Both the position numbers and the translations under genes were made by a program. A stretch of DNA of 64,000 bases, taken from positions 806,001 to 870,000 of the forward strand of contig NZ_UGHV01000001.1 of NCBI RefSeq assembly GCF_900451095.1. Reading direction: 5' to 3'. This document shows, piece by piece, positions 8,431 through 18,356 of the stretch. Within the stretch, counting starts at the first letter, position 1, and each line of letters opens with the position of its first letter. The notes under the pieces are model-generated. The model searched no databases. It saw nothing but the letters and a program-made list of their open reading frames with translations, and had not been told where the DNA came from. The DNA comes from Helicobacter canis. Its GTDB lineage: Bacteria > Campylobacterota > Campylobacteria > Campylobacterales > Helicobacteraceae.

Positions 8431-8445
8431 AACACAAATAGCAAC

Positions 8446-8760
8446 TTACACCACCACAAAGCGCATATTTGTTTCATACTCTAAAGAATATTCATTTGCT
8501 AGTCCTTCTTCTGCGCTAAGATGAAAAGTCCTGCCTTGATAGAAATCTGCTTGACTTTGATGTGTCCATAGCTCTATGCCATTGCCACTTCTAGCGATAC
8601 ACACATCATTGCTACCAAGTGTAAAATCCTTTTTCGCATAGCATAAGGGCACGGAGCCATCGCAGCAGCCAAAACTTTGATAAAACAAAACCGCTCCGTG
8701 CAAGGATTCTAGCTTATCAATGAGAGCTTGTGCTTTGTCATCGATCAACATTTCCATCAT
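8446..8760 (-). CDS. DUF779 family protein
   Basis: The 104-residue soluble protein has the DUF779 pattern: an early GCCDGSVPLCY segment with two adjacent cysteines, then DVCIARSGNGIELW. DUF779 proteins are typically encoded beside aldehyde dehydrogenases, as here, where an alcohol dehydrogenase and an aldehyde dehydrogenase lie about 0.6 kb upstream on the same strand. Function is unknown. Three closely spaced ATG codons (8760, 8757, 8751) follow AAAGGAGAT, so the exact start is uncertain. It converges on the R-M remnant ending at 8430 and no terminator is evident between them. Confidence 0.85.
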   Translation of the reverse strand: MMEMLIDDKAQALIDKLESLHGAVLFYQSFGCCDGSVPLCYAKKDFTLGSNDVCIARSGNGIELWTHQSQADFYQGRTFHLSAEEGLANEYSLEYETNMRFVVV

Positions 8761-8817
8761 ATCTCCTTTGATAAAAGCTTGTGATAGGGCTTGTGGTAAT
8801 TGATAGGGTGGGGTAAG

Positions 8818-8837
8818 GCTAGGGGGTGTCCCCTAGC
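8818..8837 (-). terminator. Stem-loop directly after tpx
   Basis: A perfect 8-bp stem (GCTAGGGG / CCCCTAGC) with a GTGT loop abuts the tpx stop codon. No T-run follows on the minus strand, so it may be a 3' stabilising hairpin rather than a classical intrinsic terminator. Confidence 0.45.
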
Positions 8838-9335
8838 TTATGCGTGTAGGGCTTTTAATGCAGCATCATAATCTGGCTCATCGGCGATCTCTTTACAAAT
8901 TTCTTGATACACCACCTTGCCTTCAGTATTTACGATAAGCACAGCACGAGTAAGTAAGCCCTCAAACATTCCATCTGTAAGCAATAGCCCATACACCTTA
9001 CCAAATAGATTATCTTTATAATCACTTAGCATAGAGATATTGCTAATGCCATCAGCTACGCAAAATCGATCTAGTGCAAAAGGTATATCCACCGATACGC
9101 ACACTATCTCTACATTCGCAAGTGAAGATACCTTTTGATAAAAGGTGCGTGTTTGTGTTTGGCACACGCCTCCATCAATGCTTGGGATAACGCTAATAAG
9201 CTGATACTTACCAGTTGCTCCGCCAATTTTATGTGGCGCGAAATCTTTGCCTGTGAGATACACAATAGGAGCAAACTGCCCTACTTCAATAGGCTTGCCA
9301 TAGAGACTTACCGCTTTTCCTTGTAGTGTTACCAT
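8838..9335 (-). CDS. tpx: Thiol peroxidase (2-Cys peroxiredoxin)
   Basis: The 165-residue protein has the Tpx layout: peroxidatic Cys58 in GGVCQTQTR and resolving Cys92 in RFCVADGI, matching E. coli Cys61 and Cys95. It reduces hydrogen peroxide and lipid hydroperoxides using thioredoxin. There is no strong signal peptide, so it is probably cytoplasmic; Tpx enzymes of some species are periplasmic. It lies alone between DUF779 and the alcohol dehydrogenase on the same strand. A GGAG ribosome-binding site precedes the ATG at 9335. It is intact. Confidence 0.94.
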   Translation of the reverse strand: MVTLQGKAVSLYGKPIEVGQFAPIVYLTGKDFAPHKIGGATGKYQLISVIPSIDGGVCQTQTRTFYQKVSSLANVEIVCVSVDIPFALDRFCVADGISNISMLSDYKDNLFGKVYGLLLTDGMFEGLLTRAVLIVNTEGKVVYQEICKEIADEPDYDAALKALHA

Positions 9336-9386
9336 ACTAGCTCCTTTAGATAGCTTTGTGCCTGCGCGTCAAGCGCGCAAGCAGTC

Positions 9387-10436
9387 TTAGGCTCCCATAT
9401 CAAGGACCATACGCCCTTCAATCTGCCCTTTTCTCATTTTGTCAAAGACTTCATTGACTTGCTCAAGCTTCACAGCTGCACTTACATGCGCTTTTACACG
9501 CCCTGTTTGTGCAAACTCAATCGCCTCTTGCAGATCAAGCCTTGTGCCGACAATCGAGCCACGCACGGTTACACCATTAAGGATCATTCCAAAAATTTCA
9601 AGAGGGAATTCTCCCGGTGGCAAGCCGTTCATCGCGACAGTTCCGCCTCTTCTAGCGATTTTCACTGCTTGTTCAAATGCTTTAGGCGATACCGCGGTAA
9701 CTAAAACGCCGTGTGTCCCGCCTTTAGTCTCTTTTCTAATTTTTTCGACAACATCTTCTGTCTTTGCATTTGCTACGACTTCAGCACCATAGCGTTTTGC
9801 AAGCTCGAGCTTATCATCAGCAACATCAACTGCGGCAATTCTTAGCCCCATAGCCTTTGCATACTGCACAGCTAGGTGTCCAAGTCCGCCAATACCAGAG
9901 ATTGTTACCCATTCACCGGGCTTTGCTTCTGTCATCTTAAGCCCCTTATACACTGTAACACCAGCACACAAAATAGGAGCTAGGTCAATGAGCTCTTTAT
10001 GGCTAAGCTTGGGATCACACACGCCTACATAGTTCGCATCAGCGACTGCATATTCTGCAAAGCCACCATTCACAGAGTATCCACCATTTTTTTGACTCTC
10101 GCAAAGTGTCTCCCAACCGCCAAAGCAATGCTCGCAATGCCCACAAGCACTATATAGCCAAGGGATCCCAACAATATCGCCAATTTTTAAATGCGTAACA
10201 CCATCACCTAGCTCGACGATTTTGCCAATGCCCTCGTGTCCGGGGATAAGATTTGACTTGGGTTTGATGGGCCAGTCGCCATCGACTGCGTGTAAATCTG
10301 TATGGCACACACCACACGCTTCAATTTTCACAAGAACTTCCCCTGCTTTTGGGCGTGGGACTTCAACTTCTTCTATCACTAAAGGCTTGCCAAATTCTTT
10401 AGAAACCGCTGCTTTCATTGTTTTTGGAATACTCAT
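9387..10436 (-). CDS. Zinc-dependent alcohol dehydrogenase (AdhP-like)
   Basis: The 349-residue medium-chain dehydrogenase has the catalytic zinc site (GVCHTD, GHEGIG, then a later Cys in ILCAG) and the structural zinc cysteines ([15 protein letters not shown]). The NAD-binding GIGGLGH motif is near residue 175. The family interconverts primary alcohols and aldehydes with NAD. I chose the ATG at 10436 because AAAGGA lies eight bases upstream; a longer start at 10451 would place this signal inside the gene. The aldehyde dehydrogenase gene lies 28 bases upstream on the same strand, so the pair probably forms an ethanol/acetaldehyde pathway. Confidence 0.93.
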   Translation of the reverse strand: MSIPKTMKAAVSKEFGKPLVIEEVEVPRPKAGEVLVKIEACGVCHTDLHAVDGDWPIKPKSNLIPGHEGIGKIVELGDGVTHLKIGDIVGIPWLYSACGHCEHCFGGWETLCESQKNGGYSVNGGFAEYAVADANYVGVCDPKLSHKELIDLAPILCAGVTVYKGLKMTEAKPGEWVTISGIGGLGHLAVQYAKAMGLRIAAVDVADDKLELAKRYGAEVVANAKTEDVVEKIRKETKGGTHGVLVTAVSPKAFEQAVKIARRGGTVAMNGLPPGEFPLEIFGMILNGVTVRGSIVGTRLDLQEAIEFAQTGRVKAHVSAAVKLEQVNEVFDKMRKGQIEGRMVLDMGA

Positions 10437-10464
10437 AATATATCCTTTCATTTAAGTGTATGGA

Positions 10465-11973
10465 TTAAAAAAATCCAAGTTTGTTGATAGAGTAGCTCAC
10501 TAGCACATTTTTTGTTTGCTGATAATGCTCTAGCATCATCTTGTGTGTTTCTCTACCGATTCCAGACTGCTTGTATCCACCAAAGGCTGCGTGTGCGGGG
10601 TATGCGTGGTAGCAATTTGTCCATACACGCCCTGCCTGTATGCCTCTGCCAAAGCGATAGGCTCTATTTATATCCCTTGTCCAAACCGCACTGCCCAAGC
10701 CATAAATCGTGTCATTAGCGATTTCTAGGGCTTCGCGATCGTCTTTAAAGGTCGTTACCGCTAGCACAGGACCAAAGATTTCTTCTTGGAAGATTTTCAT
10801 CTTATTGTGCCCTTTAAAGATTGTAGGCTTAATGTAGCAGCCATTTGCTAGCTCGCCTCCTAGGTTATTCCTTTCACCGCCGATGAGACATTGCGCACCT
10901 TCTTGCTTCCCTGCTTCAATGTAGCTAAGGATTGTTTTGACTTGATTTTCATCAACTTGTGCGCCCATCATCGTATCAGCGTGCAAAGGATTGCCTATTT
11001 TTATGGCTTCCACGCGTTTTAAGACCTTTTCCATAAATTTGTCATAAATCTTTTCGTGGATTAAGGCGCGACTTGGGCAGGTGCAAACTTCTCCTTGATT
11101 AAAGGCAAATAGCACCAAGCCCTCAACGGCTTTATCCAAATACTCATCTTCGTGTTCAAACACATCTTCAAAGAAAATATTTGGCGATTTACCACCAAGC
11201 TCTAGTGTGCAGGGGATAATGTTTTCTGTGGCAAACTGCATAATCTGCCGTCCAACACCCGTAGAGCCTGTAAATGCAACTTTGGCGATGCGTGGATTAG
11301 TCGCAAGAGCTTTTCCAATCTTGCCTCCACTTCCATTGACGATATTTACAACTCCTTCAGGCAGCAAGTCCGCAATCACATCAAAAAGCACTAAAATGCT
11401 CGCTGGTGTGGGGCTTGCTGGCTTTAGCACGACACAATTTCCTGCTGCTAAGGCTGGAGCTAGCTTCCACGCTGCCATTAGGATAGGAAAATTCCAAGGG
11501 ATAATCTGCCCTACAACGCCCAAAGGCTCGTGAAAATGATATGCCACTGTGTCATTATCAATCTCACAAATACTACCTTCTTGCGCTCTAATGCACCCTG
11601 CAAAATAGCGGAAATGATCCACTGCTAAGGGAATATCAGCATTTAGCGTTTCTCGAATAGCCTTGCCGTTATCCCAAGTCTCTGCATAGGCGATTTTCTC
11701 TAAATTTGCCTCAATCCTATCAGCGATTTTTAGCAAGATATTAGATCGCTCTGCTGGACTTGTCTCGCCCCATTTTTGCCTAGCCTTATGCGCGGCATCT
11801 AACGCTAGCTCTATATCCTCCTCGCTTGATAGCGGGACTTTACAAAGTGTCTTGCCATTGATAGGGCTTTTGTTGTCGCTATACGCGCCTTTCACAGGAG
11901 CAACCCATTTGCCGCCAATGAAGTTTTCATACTGCGGTTTAAACACATTGCTGATGTTTTCGTATTGACTCAT
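10465..11973 (-). CDS. Aldehyde dehydrogenase (AldB/ExaC-like)
   Basis: The 502-residue NAD-dependent enzyme has the general base Glu258 in LELGGKSPN and the catalytic Cys297 in NQGEVC. The cofactor segments PWNFP and FTGSTGVG and the C-terminal [12 protein letters not shown] are all present. Its length equals that of the acetaldehyde dehydrogenase group. It should oxidise acetaldehyde to acetate next to the alcohol dehydrogenase. Association with DUF779 is typical of this subgroup. It is the first gene of the leftward cluster; an AT-rich promoter region lies upstream at about 12000-12100. Confidence 0.93.
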   Translation of the reverse strand: MSQYENISNVFKPQYENFIGGKWVAPVKGAYSDNKSPINGKTLCKVPLSSEEDIELALDAAHKARQKWGETSPAERSNILLKIADRIEANLEKIAYAETWDNGKAIRETLNADIPLAVDHFRYFAGCIRAQEGSICEIDNDTVAYHFHEPLGVVGQIIPWNFPILMAAWKLAPALAAGNCVVLKPASPTPASILVLFDVIADLLPEGVVNIVNGSGGKIGKALATNPRIAKVAFTGSTGVGRQIMQFATENIIPCTLELGGKSPNIFFEDVFEHEDEYLDKAVEGLVLFAFNQGEVCTCPSRALIHEKIYDKFMEKVLKRVEAIKIGNPLHADTMMGAQVDENQVKTILSYIEAGKQEGAQCLIGGERNNLGGELANGCYIKPTIFKGHNKMKIFQEEIFGPVLAVTTFKDDREALEIANDTIYGLGSAVWTRDINRAYRFGRGIQAGRVWTNCYHAYPAHAAFGGYKQSGIGRETHKMMLEHYQQTKNVLVSYSINKLGFF

Positions 11974-12152
11974 TGTGCACCTCTCTGTTCAAAATTTCAC
12001 CCTAGGGCTTAGTAACAGAGTAGTCTAAATAGGATATATATATAATAATAAATCAAAAAATATGGCAAAAAAGTAGATAAAAGTTACATTATTTGGTGAT
12101 GACTAAAATCGCAAACTATTGCAGCCGCACCCAAAATCCATAAGTGCGATGC
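11974..12152 (-). promoter_or_regulatory. AT-rich upstream region of the aldehyde dehydrogenase
   Basis: The 179-bp gap between proA and the aldehyde dehydrogenase gene, both leftward, contains an AT run (TATATATATAATAATAAA, about 12036-12053) suited to a promoter. I cannot single out one -10 box. No gene is seen here. Confidence 0.4.
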
Positions 12153-13406
12153 TTAGATTCTAATGCTGCCATTGCCGTGGATAAGGTATTTTGTCGTGGT
12201 TAAATGCACGGCTCCCATAGGTCCGCGTGCGTGGAGCTTTTGCGTGGAGATTCCCATTTCAGCACCTAGTCCTAGCTCGCCACCATCATTAAAACGACTA
12301 GAGGCATTCACAAACACAGCGCTTGCATCAATGCGCCCGCAAAATAGCTCCGCGGCCTCTAAATCCTGCGTGATGATGATTTCACTATGTTTAGAGCCGT
12401 ATTTATCGATATGCTCTAAAGCTTGCTCTATGGATTCTATGATTTTTAGCGCGATGATTTTGTCTCCAAACTCTGTGCCAAAGTCATTTGCACTAGCAAG
12501 CTCTAGCCCATCTTTGTCTCCAAGCAGTGTTAGCACTTCTTGCTGCGCTCGCACACACACGCCATTTGCTAGCAGTGTCGCTACCAAATCTGGCAAGATC
12601 TCCCCCACACAATCGCGGTGGATTAGAATGCACTCAATAGCATTGCAAGCACTTGGGCGTGAAGCTTTGGCATTTAGGCATATATCTAGTGTGTGCTGCT
12701 TTTTAGCAGAGCGATCAATATAGGCGTGGCATACGCCTTTGTCGTGGAAAATTACAGGGATTTTGCTATGGGTGGTTACAAACTCGATTAGCCCAGCTCC
12801 ACCGCGCGGGATCACCACATCGATAAACTCGCGCTGCTGCAAGATTGTAGCTAAGTCTTCTCTAGCAATAAGCCCAAGGGATTGCACGCATTCTTTTGGG
12901 AGGGAGCTAGAATCTAGTGCGCGGTGGATACAAGCAAGCAAGGCGGTGTTTGAGTGGTGGGCTTCTTTACCGCCTTTTAGCAAGATCGCATTGCCCGATT
13001 TGATACATAAAGCCGCGGTATCAATCGTTACATTTGGGCGGGATTCATAGATGATACATACTACGCCTAGCGGGATTCTAACTTGCGCGATACTAATCCC
13101 ACTAGGGCGCACGCCACCGCTGATAATCTCGCCTAGCACTTCTGGCTGGGATCTAATCTCTTTAACGGCTTGGATCATACTTGTAATCGCGCTATCATCA
13201 AGCCTTAAGCGATCAATCATCGCTGGTGAAAGTCCGTTTGCACGCGCATTTGCGAGATCTTTGGCATTTTCTTCTTGCAAAATAGCGCGGCTCTTTTCTA
13301 GCTCATTTGCTAGGGCTTCTAGCGCGTGGTTGCGCATTTTGGCACTGCTTTGGGCTAGAGTCTTACTTGCTTGCTGTAATGCTTGTAGCGTGTTTGCATA
13401 CTCCAT
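12153..13406 (-). CDS. proA: Glutamate-5-semialdehyde dehydrogenase (gamma-glutamyl phosphate reductase)
   Basis: The 417-residue enzyme catalyses the second step of proline synthesis, reducing gamma-glutamyl phosphate with NADPH. It shows ESRPNVT near residue 120, GGKEAHHSN, and the active-site Cys in RPSACNAIE. Length is that of ProA. It is the last gene of the long leftward operon and starts 9 bases after proB ends, which pairs the two enzymes that channel the unstable intermediate. Confidence 0.96.
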   Translation of the reverse strand: MEYANTLQALQQASKTLAQSSAKMRNHALEALANELEKSRAILQEENAKDLANARANGLSPAMIDRLRLDDSAITSMIQAVKEIRSQPEVLGEIISGGVRPSGISIAQVRIPLGVVCIIYESRPNVTIDTAALCIKSGNAILLKGGKEAHHSNTALLACIHRALDSSSLPKECVQSLGLIAREDLATILQQREFIDVVIPRGGAGLIEFVTTHSKIPVIFHDKGVCHAYIDRSAKKQHTLDICLNAKASRPSACNAIECILIHRDCVGEILPDLVATLLANGVCVRAQQEVLTLLGDKDGLELASANDFGTEFGDKIIALKIIESIEQALEHIDKYGSKHSEIIITQDLEAAELFCGRIDASAVFVNASSRFNDGGELGLGAEMGISTQKLHARGPMGAVHLTTTKYLIHGNGSIRI

Positions 13407-13415
13407 AAATATCCT

Positions 13416-14594
13416 TTACTCCAAGATCGCCATATCATCGCGGTGGATTAGGCAGTCGCCATAGCTCTGCCCTAGAATTGTCGCAATATCTTTAGAATCT
13501 CTGCCGATGATCTGCGCACAATCATAGCTGCTATATCGTATTTTGCCTCGAGCAAACTCCGCGCCTGCCCTATCACACACACTTACTACCCATCCTATCT
13601 CAAAGCTCCCTATCACTTCTAGCACACCTTTTGGCAAAAGTGATTTCCCCTCCTGCAAAGCAGCCTTTGCTCCAGAATCCACAATAAGCCTGCCCCTAGG
13701 GATCGCCACATAGCCGATATAAAATCGCCGCTTTTTTATCGCATTAGTCGGCAAGTGAAAGTAAGTGCCGACATCTTCGCCATTGAAAAACTTAGCGATA
13801 TTATCCGCTTCTGTGCCTTTGATGATAGCGACATTGCAGCCTGCTTGCATAGCTGTTTTAGCAGCCTTTAGCTTGCTTGCCATACCGCCTGTGCCGACAC
13901 TATTTTCTGCGCTTTGTTCTGCTAGGCTTGTGATTTGCTCGCTTATTTCTACCACTTCGCTAATGCGCGTGGCATTTGGATTGGTGGCGGGATTTGCGTT
14001 ATAAAGCCCATCGACATCAGAGAGTATTAGCAGCAAATCTGCGCCAATCATACTTGCTACAAGCGCGGCTAGATTGTCATTATCCCCAAAGGTCTCGATA
14101 TATTTTAGCTCATCAACTAGCACAGGGTCATTTTCGTTAATGATAGGGATAGTCCCTAGCTCTAGCAGGCGCGTGAGAGTCGCGCTTGCGTAGAGATAGT
14201 GCTTGGGGTGTGAGAGATCATCTTTGGTTAGTAGAATCTGGGCGATATGCAAAGAGTGCTTGCTAAAGGCTTGCTCATAGTGCCACAGCAAGTGTGCTTG
14301 CCCCACTGCCGCGCAGGCTTGCTTATCGATCATATCTTTGGGGCGGCTGGGGAAGCCTAGCAGGCTAAAGCCGCTTGCCACCGCCCCTGAAGAGACGATG
14401 AGTATGTCGCTAATGTCTTGCTTAAGGCGTGCAATTTGCGCACAAAGGGCATTAAGCCGCTCCACTTGCACGCAGGCTTTGTGCGATTCTCTCACGCTAG
14501 AATCTAGAGGGTTTGTTAGGATAGAGCTGCCGATTTTTATCACAAGGCGTTTGCACTCTATGGATCGTGGGCTAGAGTGCGTGTGCTTACTCAT
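13416..14594 (-). CDS. proB: Glutamate 5-kinase with PUA domain
   Basis: The 392-residue protein phosphorylates glutamate in the first, feedback-controlled step of proline synthesis. The amino-acid kinase domain (KIGSSILTNP, SSGAVASG, NENDPV, then GTGGMASKLKAA) covers residues about 16-265. The C-terminal PUA domain (RLIVDSGAKAALQEGKSLLP) follows. It is a little longer than the usual 370 residues. It overlaps the upstream asmA-like gene by four bases and precedes proA by nine. Confidence 0.96.
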   Translation of the reverse strand: MSKHTHSSPRSIECKRLVIKIGSSILTNPLDSSVRESHKACVQVERLNALCAQIARLKQDISDILIVSSGAVASGFSLLGFPSRPKDMIDKQACAAVGQAHLLWHYEQAFSKHSLHIAQILLTKDDLSHPKHYLYASATLTRLLELGTIPIINENDPVLVDELKYIETFGDNDNLAALVASMIGADLLLILSDVDGLYNANPATNPNATRISEVVEISEQITSLAEQSAENSVGTGGMASKLKAAKTAMQAGCNVAIIKGTEADNIAKFFNGEDVGTYFHLPTNAIKKRRFYIGYVAIPRGRLIVDSGAKAALQEGKSLLPKGVLEVIGSFEIGWVVSVCDRAGAEFARGKIRYSSYDCAQIIGRDSKDIATILGQSYGDCLIHRDDMAILE

Positions 14595-16636
14595 TTAAAC
14601 AGCCCCTTAAGCGCATCAATCGCCTTATCTTTATGCTTATCAATGTGCCTATCAAGCTCTTTTTGGATCGCTTGAGTAGCCTTCTTGCGTGCTAGCTCAC
14701 TAAAATCCACTTCCACTCTAGGCGAGCCTATCGCGCCTTGTAGAAGCACATCGACAGAGTCTTGCTTTATCGCGGTTTTTAGCTTGGCATTGATGGTGGA
14801 TCGCTCTAGATCTATTAGGATATTATCCCCTTGCATAGAGAAATCCCCGCTTTTTGCGCCAAATTTTGCATTAAGCTTGGTGGAGTTATCGATTTGTGAT
14901 TCAAATCCCACGCCATTAAAGAGCAAGCCTGTAATGTCTAAATTTGTGTATTGCTGCAAGGATCTTGTGAAGTCATTTTTGGTGAAGTGTCCATTAGATA
15001 GCACAAGGCGCATAGTGCCATTTGCGCCATTTTCGCCCGAGATGACAGAGAGATCGCCATTTGCCTTGGCACTAAAGATCTGGGGATATTGGAGCATTTT
15101 TAGCAGTGAAATCGTATCCACATCGTGGAGCTTGGCACTAAGCTCCTTGCCTTTAAGCTTGGCATCAAGCTGCCCGCCTAAGCTTTGTGTGTGGAAATCT
15201 GCTTGGATAGATTCTGCGATTTTTATCTTGCCATCGGCTTCAAGCTTGCCAGCAAGCTCGATCCCTGTTAGGAATTTTAGGGCTTTTAGGCTTGGGATTG
15301 TGATGGTATAGGGCGTGGCGATTGTGGTGGAGCTAAGGTCAATGGCAATGGGATTTAGCGCGAGATTAGCTAAAGTGGATTCTAGGGTGAAGTCTGCCTC
15401 GCCTACGCCTTTTAGCAGCCGCGCATTGCTCTTGTAGCTAAAGGGCGTATTTGGCATTGCTAGGTCAAACTCGCGCTTTATCACATCGCCCATTATCACA
15501 CCCTTTAGGCTAGAGATCACTTGCGCACTTATGCCTTTATCTAAATCCCACACCTCTCCGCTTGCATCTTCTAGTCCGGTGGCGTATTTGGGGAGGTAGA
15601 GCATAGAGAATAGCTGCTCGATTTTTAGGTGCTTTATATCAAAGCTGATTTTCTTAGGCGCAAAGGATTCTAGCAGGGCAGTATAAGTGGTGCTAGAGCC
15701 TGCTACATCACTTTTGCCAGAAATTTTCATCTGTGAAGAGCCACCGATCATCTCGCCATTGGTGCGCAAAGCCCCGCGCACTTTTGTCCCCACAAGGGGC
15801 GTGAAAGCACTAATATCGCTAAGATCGATAGTATAAGTGCTTTTTGTAAGCAAGGACGAGAGTTGCGTAATGCCACTTGAGATGATTTTGCCTACATTGG
15901 CATTAAAGGCGAGATTGTGCTTAATGCTATCCATATCAAAGATCGCGCTAAGGTTGGCATTCCAGCTTGTGCGGGGGATTGCTATATCAAAGTCTTTTTG
16001 TATCAGCTCTTGTGAGAATCCACCTTGTGTGATAGCTAGCGCGGCTTGTCCGCTGAAGTTTGGCTCTTTATCTTGTGTGCCGCTAATATCAGCTTGTAGC
16101 CCCAAAACTCCGCTGATATAGGGCTTTTGCCCAAGCATTGCTAAAAGCTCATTGATCCTTAGAGCAGTAATATCAGCAGTGATTTGTGTGGGCTTAAGGT
16201 CATAGAGGCTAGCTTGAAGGCTGCTTTTTGAGCGTGCGATGTCGCTAGTGGCGTTGATGGTTAGGGTGTCAAATATCTTGCCTTGTGCCTTAGCACGCAC
16301 TTCAAACGCTCCTGCTAGCTCTATGCCTGCTAGCTCCCCAAAAAGCGAAATATCATTAGCATCAACAAGCAGATCAAAATCCACTCCTAGCGTGAAGAGA
16401 TTATAATCTCCGTGTAGATCGATGATGAGCTTTTGCCCATTTGTTAGCACGATTTGCGCACCTGTAAGCCCTAGGGAGAATCTCTCTAGCACAAGCGGCA
16501 GGGGCGAGTGCTTGTTGATTTGGGATTGGATAATGGGCTTAATGATCATATTGCCAATAGGACTAAAGACAAAGATATACACAAGCAGCACAAGTGCTGC
16601 TAGAATCCCACATAGCCAAAGCAAAAACTTTTTCAC
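14591..16636 (-). CDS. AsmA-like membrane-anchored protein
   Basis: The 681-residue protein has one N-terminal membrane segment (residues 2-25). A long, repetitive, mostly beta-strand periplasmic region with short hydrophobic/polar alternation follows, typical of the AsmA/TamB bridge-like lipid-transport group. No catalytic motif is visible and the C-terminus is a charged helix. The assignment rests on architecture rather than a specific motif. It sits between folP and proB in one operon, 19 bases after folP and overlapping proB by four. A role in envelope lipid or outer-membrane homeostasis is inferred from the family only. Confidence 0.65.
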   Translation of the reverse strand: MKKFLLWLCGILAALVLLVYIFVFSPIGNMIIKPIIQSQINKHSPLPLVLERFSLGLTGAQIVLTNGQKLIIDLHGDYNLFTLGVDFDLLVDANDISLFGELAGIELAGAFEVRAKAQGKIFDTLTINATSDIARSKSSLQASLYDLKPTQITADITALRINELLAMLGQKPYISGVLGLQADISGTQDKEPNFSGQAALAITQGGFSQELIQKDFDIAIPRTSWNANLSAIFDMDSIKHNLAFNANVGKIISSGITQLSSLLTKSTYTIDLSDISAFTPLVGTKVRGALRTNGEMIGGSSQMKISGKSDVAGSSTTYTALLESFAPKKISFDIKHLKIEQLFSMLYLPKYATGLEDASGEVWDLDKGISAQVISSLKGVIMGDVIKREFDLAMPNTPFSYKSNARLLKGVGEADFTLESTLANLALNPIAIDLSSTTIATPYTITIPSLKALKFLTGIELAGKLEADGKIKIAESIQADFHTQSLGGQLDAKLKGKELSAKLHDVDTISLLKMLQYPQIFSAKANGDLSVISGENGANGTMRLVLSNGHFTKNDFTRSLQQYTNLDITGLLFNGVGFESQIDNSTKLNAKFGAKSGDFSMQGDNILIDLERSTINAKLKTAIKQDSVDVLLQGAIGSPRVEVDFSELARKKATQAIQKELDRHIDKHKDKAIDALKGLFK

Positions 16637-16655
16637 AAAAACTCCTTATAGTAAA

Positions 16656-18356
16656 TTACAAATCACTAGGCAAAAGACTAGGCTGCGCATACGCGCGAAA
16701 GATCTTTAGCATATCGCTATGCTCTTTATAATGATGAGCGCGGATAATATCTGCGCCATTTTGCAAAGCTAGCAAATGCAGGCTCAAAGTCCCACTTAAG
16801 CGGTCGTGTGGATTTGGCGCATCGATGATCTCGCCTATAGTGCTTTTTTGACTAGCTCCTACAAGCAGCCTTTTGCCAAAGTGCTTGAAATGCGCTAAAT
16901 GCTGGATTAGGGCGAGATTTTGCGCGCTATTTTTGGCAAAGCCAAAGCCGATGTCTAAAATCACCTCGCCCACATTGTTGGATTCTAGTAGCTCAAGCTT
17001 ACGGGAGAAAAACTCATCTACTTCGTTAATAAGGTGCGTATAGTGGGCTAGGCTTGCCATAGTCTCTGGCGTGCCTTTTGTGTGCATTAGGATAAAATCC
17101 GCGCCAAAGTCTCTTACCACTGCTGGCATATCGCTATCGCTTAGTGCGCGGACATCATTGACTATGGTAAATCCGGATTCTAGCGCGTAGGCGGCGGTTT
17201 TGGCATTGTAAGTATCGATAGAGAAGCGTGCTTTGCTGTTTAGATTTTCTGCTTTGATATAGGCGCATACTTCTTTAAGGCGTGCGATTTCTTCTTGTGC
17301 GGAGATGATAGGGGAGCCCGGGCGAGAGCTTGCCGCGCCGATGTCAATGAGCCTAGCACCTTGTGCGAGTAGCTCTTGTATGGATTCTATGGCGCGTGTG
17401 GCTGTGTGGCGTGATGGGGCGTAGAAGCTGTCGGGGGTTAGGTTGATAATCGCCATAATGGCTTTGTGCGTTTTGGGCGATTCAGCTTTCGGGCTAGAAT
17501 CGGGGATTTCATCGCCGCTCGATAGACACCCAAGTCTTATCTCCTTGCGCGGCTTGCAAAGCCCCGATTTACTAAAGAAACTGCGGCTGTGTCCCGATTT
17601 CTCATCTACAATCCTAGAATCCTTTGTGGAGTTGCTTAGAGTTGGGGCGTTTTGGGCAGAAAAACTAGAATCCACTTTTTTACTTGCGGTGCTTTTTTCT
17701 GTCATTGCGAGACACTGCGTAGCAGTGGCGTGGCAATCCATAGTTTTTGCGGTAGCAAAAATGGGAGTATCACTAGAATCCGCTTTTTGCAATGTTTGTA
17801 TTTCTTGTGCTTTTTGTGCTGTTTTTTCAAAAGTGGATTCTAGGGGGTTGGTTTTATTTTCAGCTGTTTCTGTAAAACCGCTGTGGGATTCTAGGTTTTG
17901 CGATGAGAAAGCAGGGTTGTGCAGTGGCGAGCAAGGAGATAAGACTTGGGTGTCTATCGACGAAGCGAGCCACAAACTCCCTGCTTTATCGCGCAAAGCC
18001 GAATCCCTGTTGTGCCCAGAATCCAAGTGAGCTTGTAAAGTGTGGCTTAGCAACTTCAGCCCAAATGGCTGGACTCTACACTTAGCGATCACGCGCTCAA
18101 GCTGGGATCTTGTGGCGATAAGTAGGGCATTGTAGGGGGGATTTTGGCTAAGGATCGCATCTCTTGGCGTGGCGAGATCGCCTCCTACACTTAGCAGCTC
18201 TTGCTTTAGGATATGGAGCTGTGGCACGGATAAATCGTGCAGAAAAAAGAGAAAAATCTCCCCCTTTTTGCGCATAATCTTCGCCCCAGCGCGATCAGCT
18301 CCTATGGATTCTAGTGTGCTTCTTAAAAACTCTGGCGCGATCCTAGTGCAGTGCAT
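16656..18356 (-). CDS. folP: Dihydropteroate synthase with a ~190-residue in-frame repeat insert
   Basis: The catalytic TIM barrel at residues about 303-560 has MAIINLTPDSF, DIGAASSRPGS, SIDTYNA, FTIVNDV, GFGFAK and KRLLVGASQKS. It condenses pABA with hydroxymethyl-dihydropterin pyrophosphate in folate synthesis and is the sulfonamide target. Helicobacter FolP carries an N-terminal domain, here residues 1-110. Between the two lies an insert (residues about 111-300) built of class A, B and C repeats, making the protein 566 residues instead of roughly 380. The frame is intact. Its start overlaps holB by 14 bases. Whether the linker is retained in the mature protein is unknown. Confidence 0.92.
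   Translation of the reverse strand: MHCTRIAPEFLRSTLESIGADRAGAKIMRKKGEIFLFFLHDLSVPQLHILKQELLSVGGDLATPRDAILSQNPPYNALLIATRSQLERVIAKCRVQPFGLKLLSHTLQAHLDSGHNRDSALRDKAGSLWLASSIDTQVLSPCSPLHNPAFSSQNLESHSGFTETAENKTNPLESTFEKTAQKAQEIQTLQKADSSDTPIFATAKTMDCHATATQCLAMTEKSTASKKVDSSFSAQNAPTLSNSTKDSRIVDEKSGHSRSFFSKSGLCKPRKEIRLGCLSSGDEIPDSSPKAESPKTHKAIMAIINLTPDSFYAPSRHTATRAIESIQELLAQGARLIDIGAASSRPGSPIISAQEEIARLKEVCAYIKAENLNSKARFSIDTYNAKTAAYALESGFTIVNDVRALSDSDMPAVVRDFGADFILMHTKGTPETMASLAHYTHLINEVDEFFSRKLELLESNNVGEVILDIGFGFAKNSAQNLALIQHLAHFKHFGKRLLVGASQKSTIGEIIDAPNPHDRLSGTLSLHLLALQNGADIIRAHHYKEHSDMLKIFRAYAQPSLLPSDL
17456..18026 (-). repeat. Repeat mosaic inside folP
   Basis: This 570-bp block contains class C units in both orientations (cores at about 17520-17543 and 17934-17960). 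It also has a class B palindrome at 17701-17739 and class A motifs at about 17668-17682 and 17829-17842. All parts are open on the folP frame, giving DCHATATQCLAMT for the class B unit and KVDSS or LESTF for class A units. Confidence 0.88.
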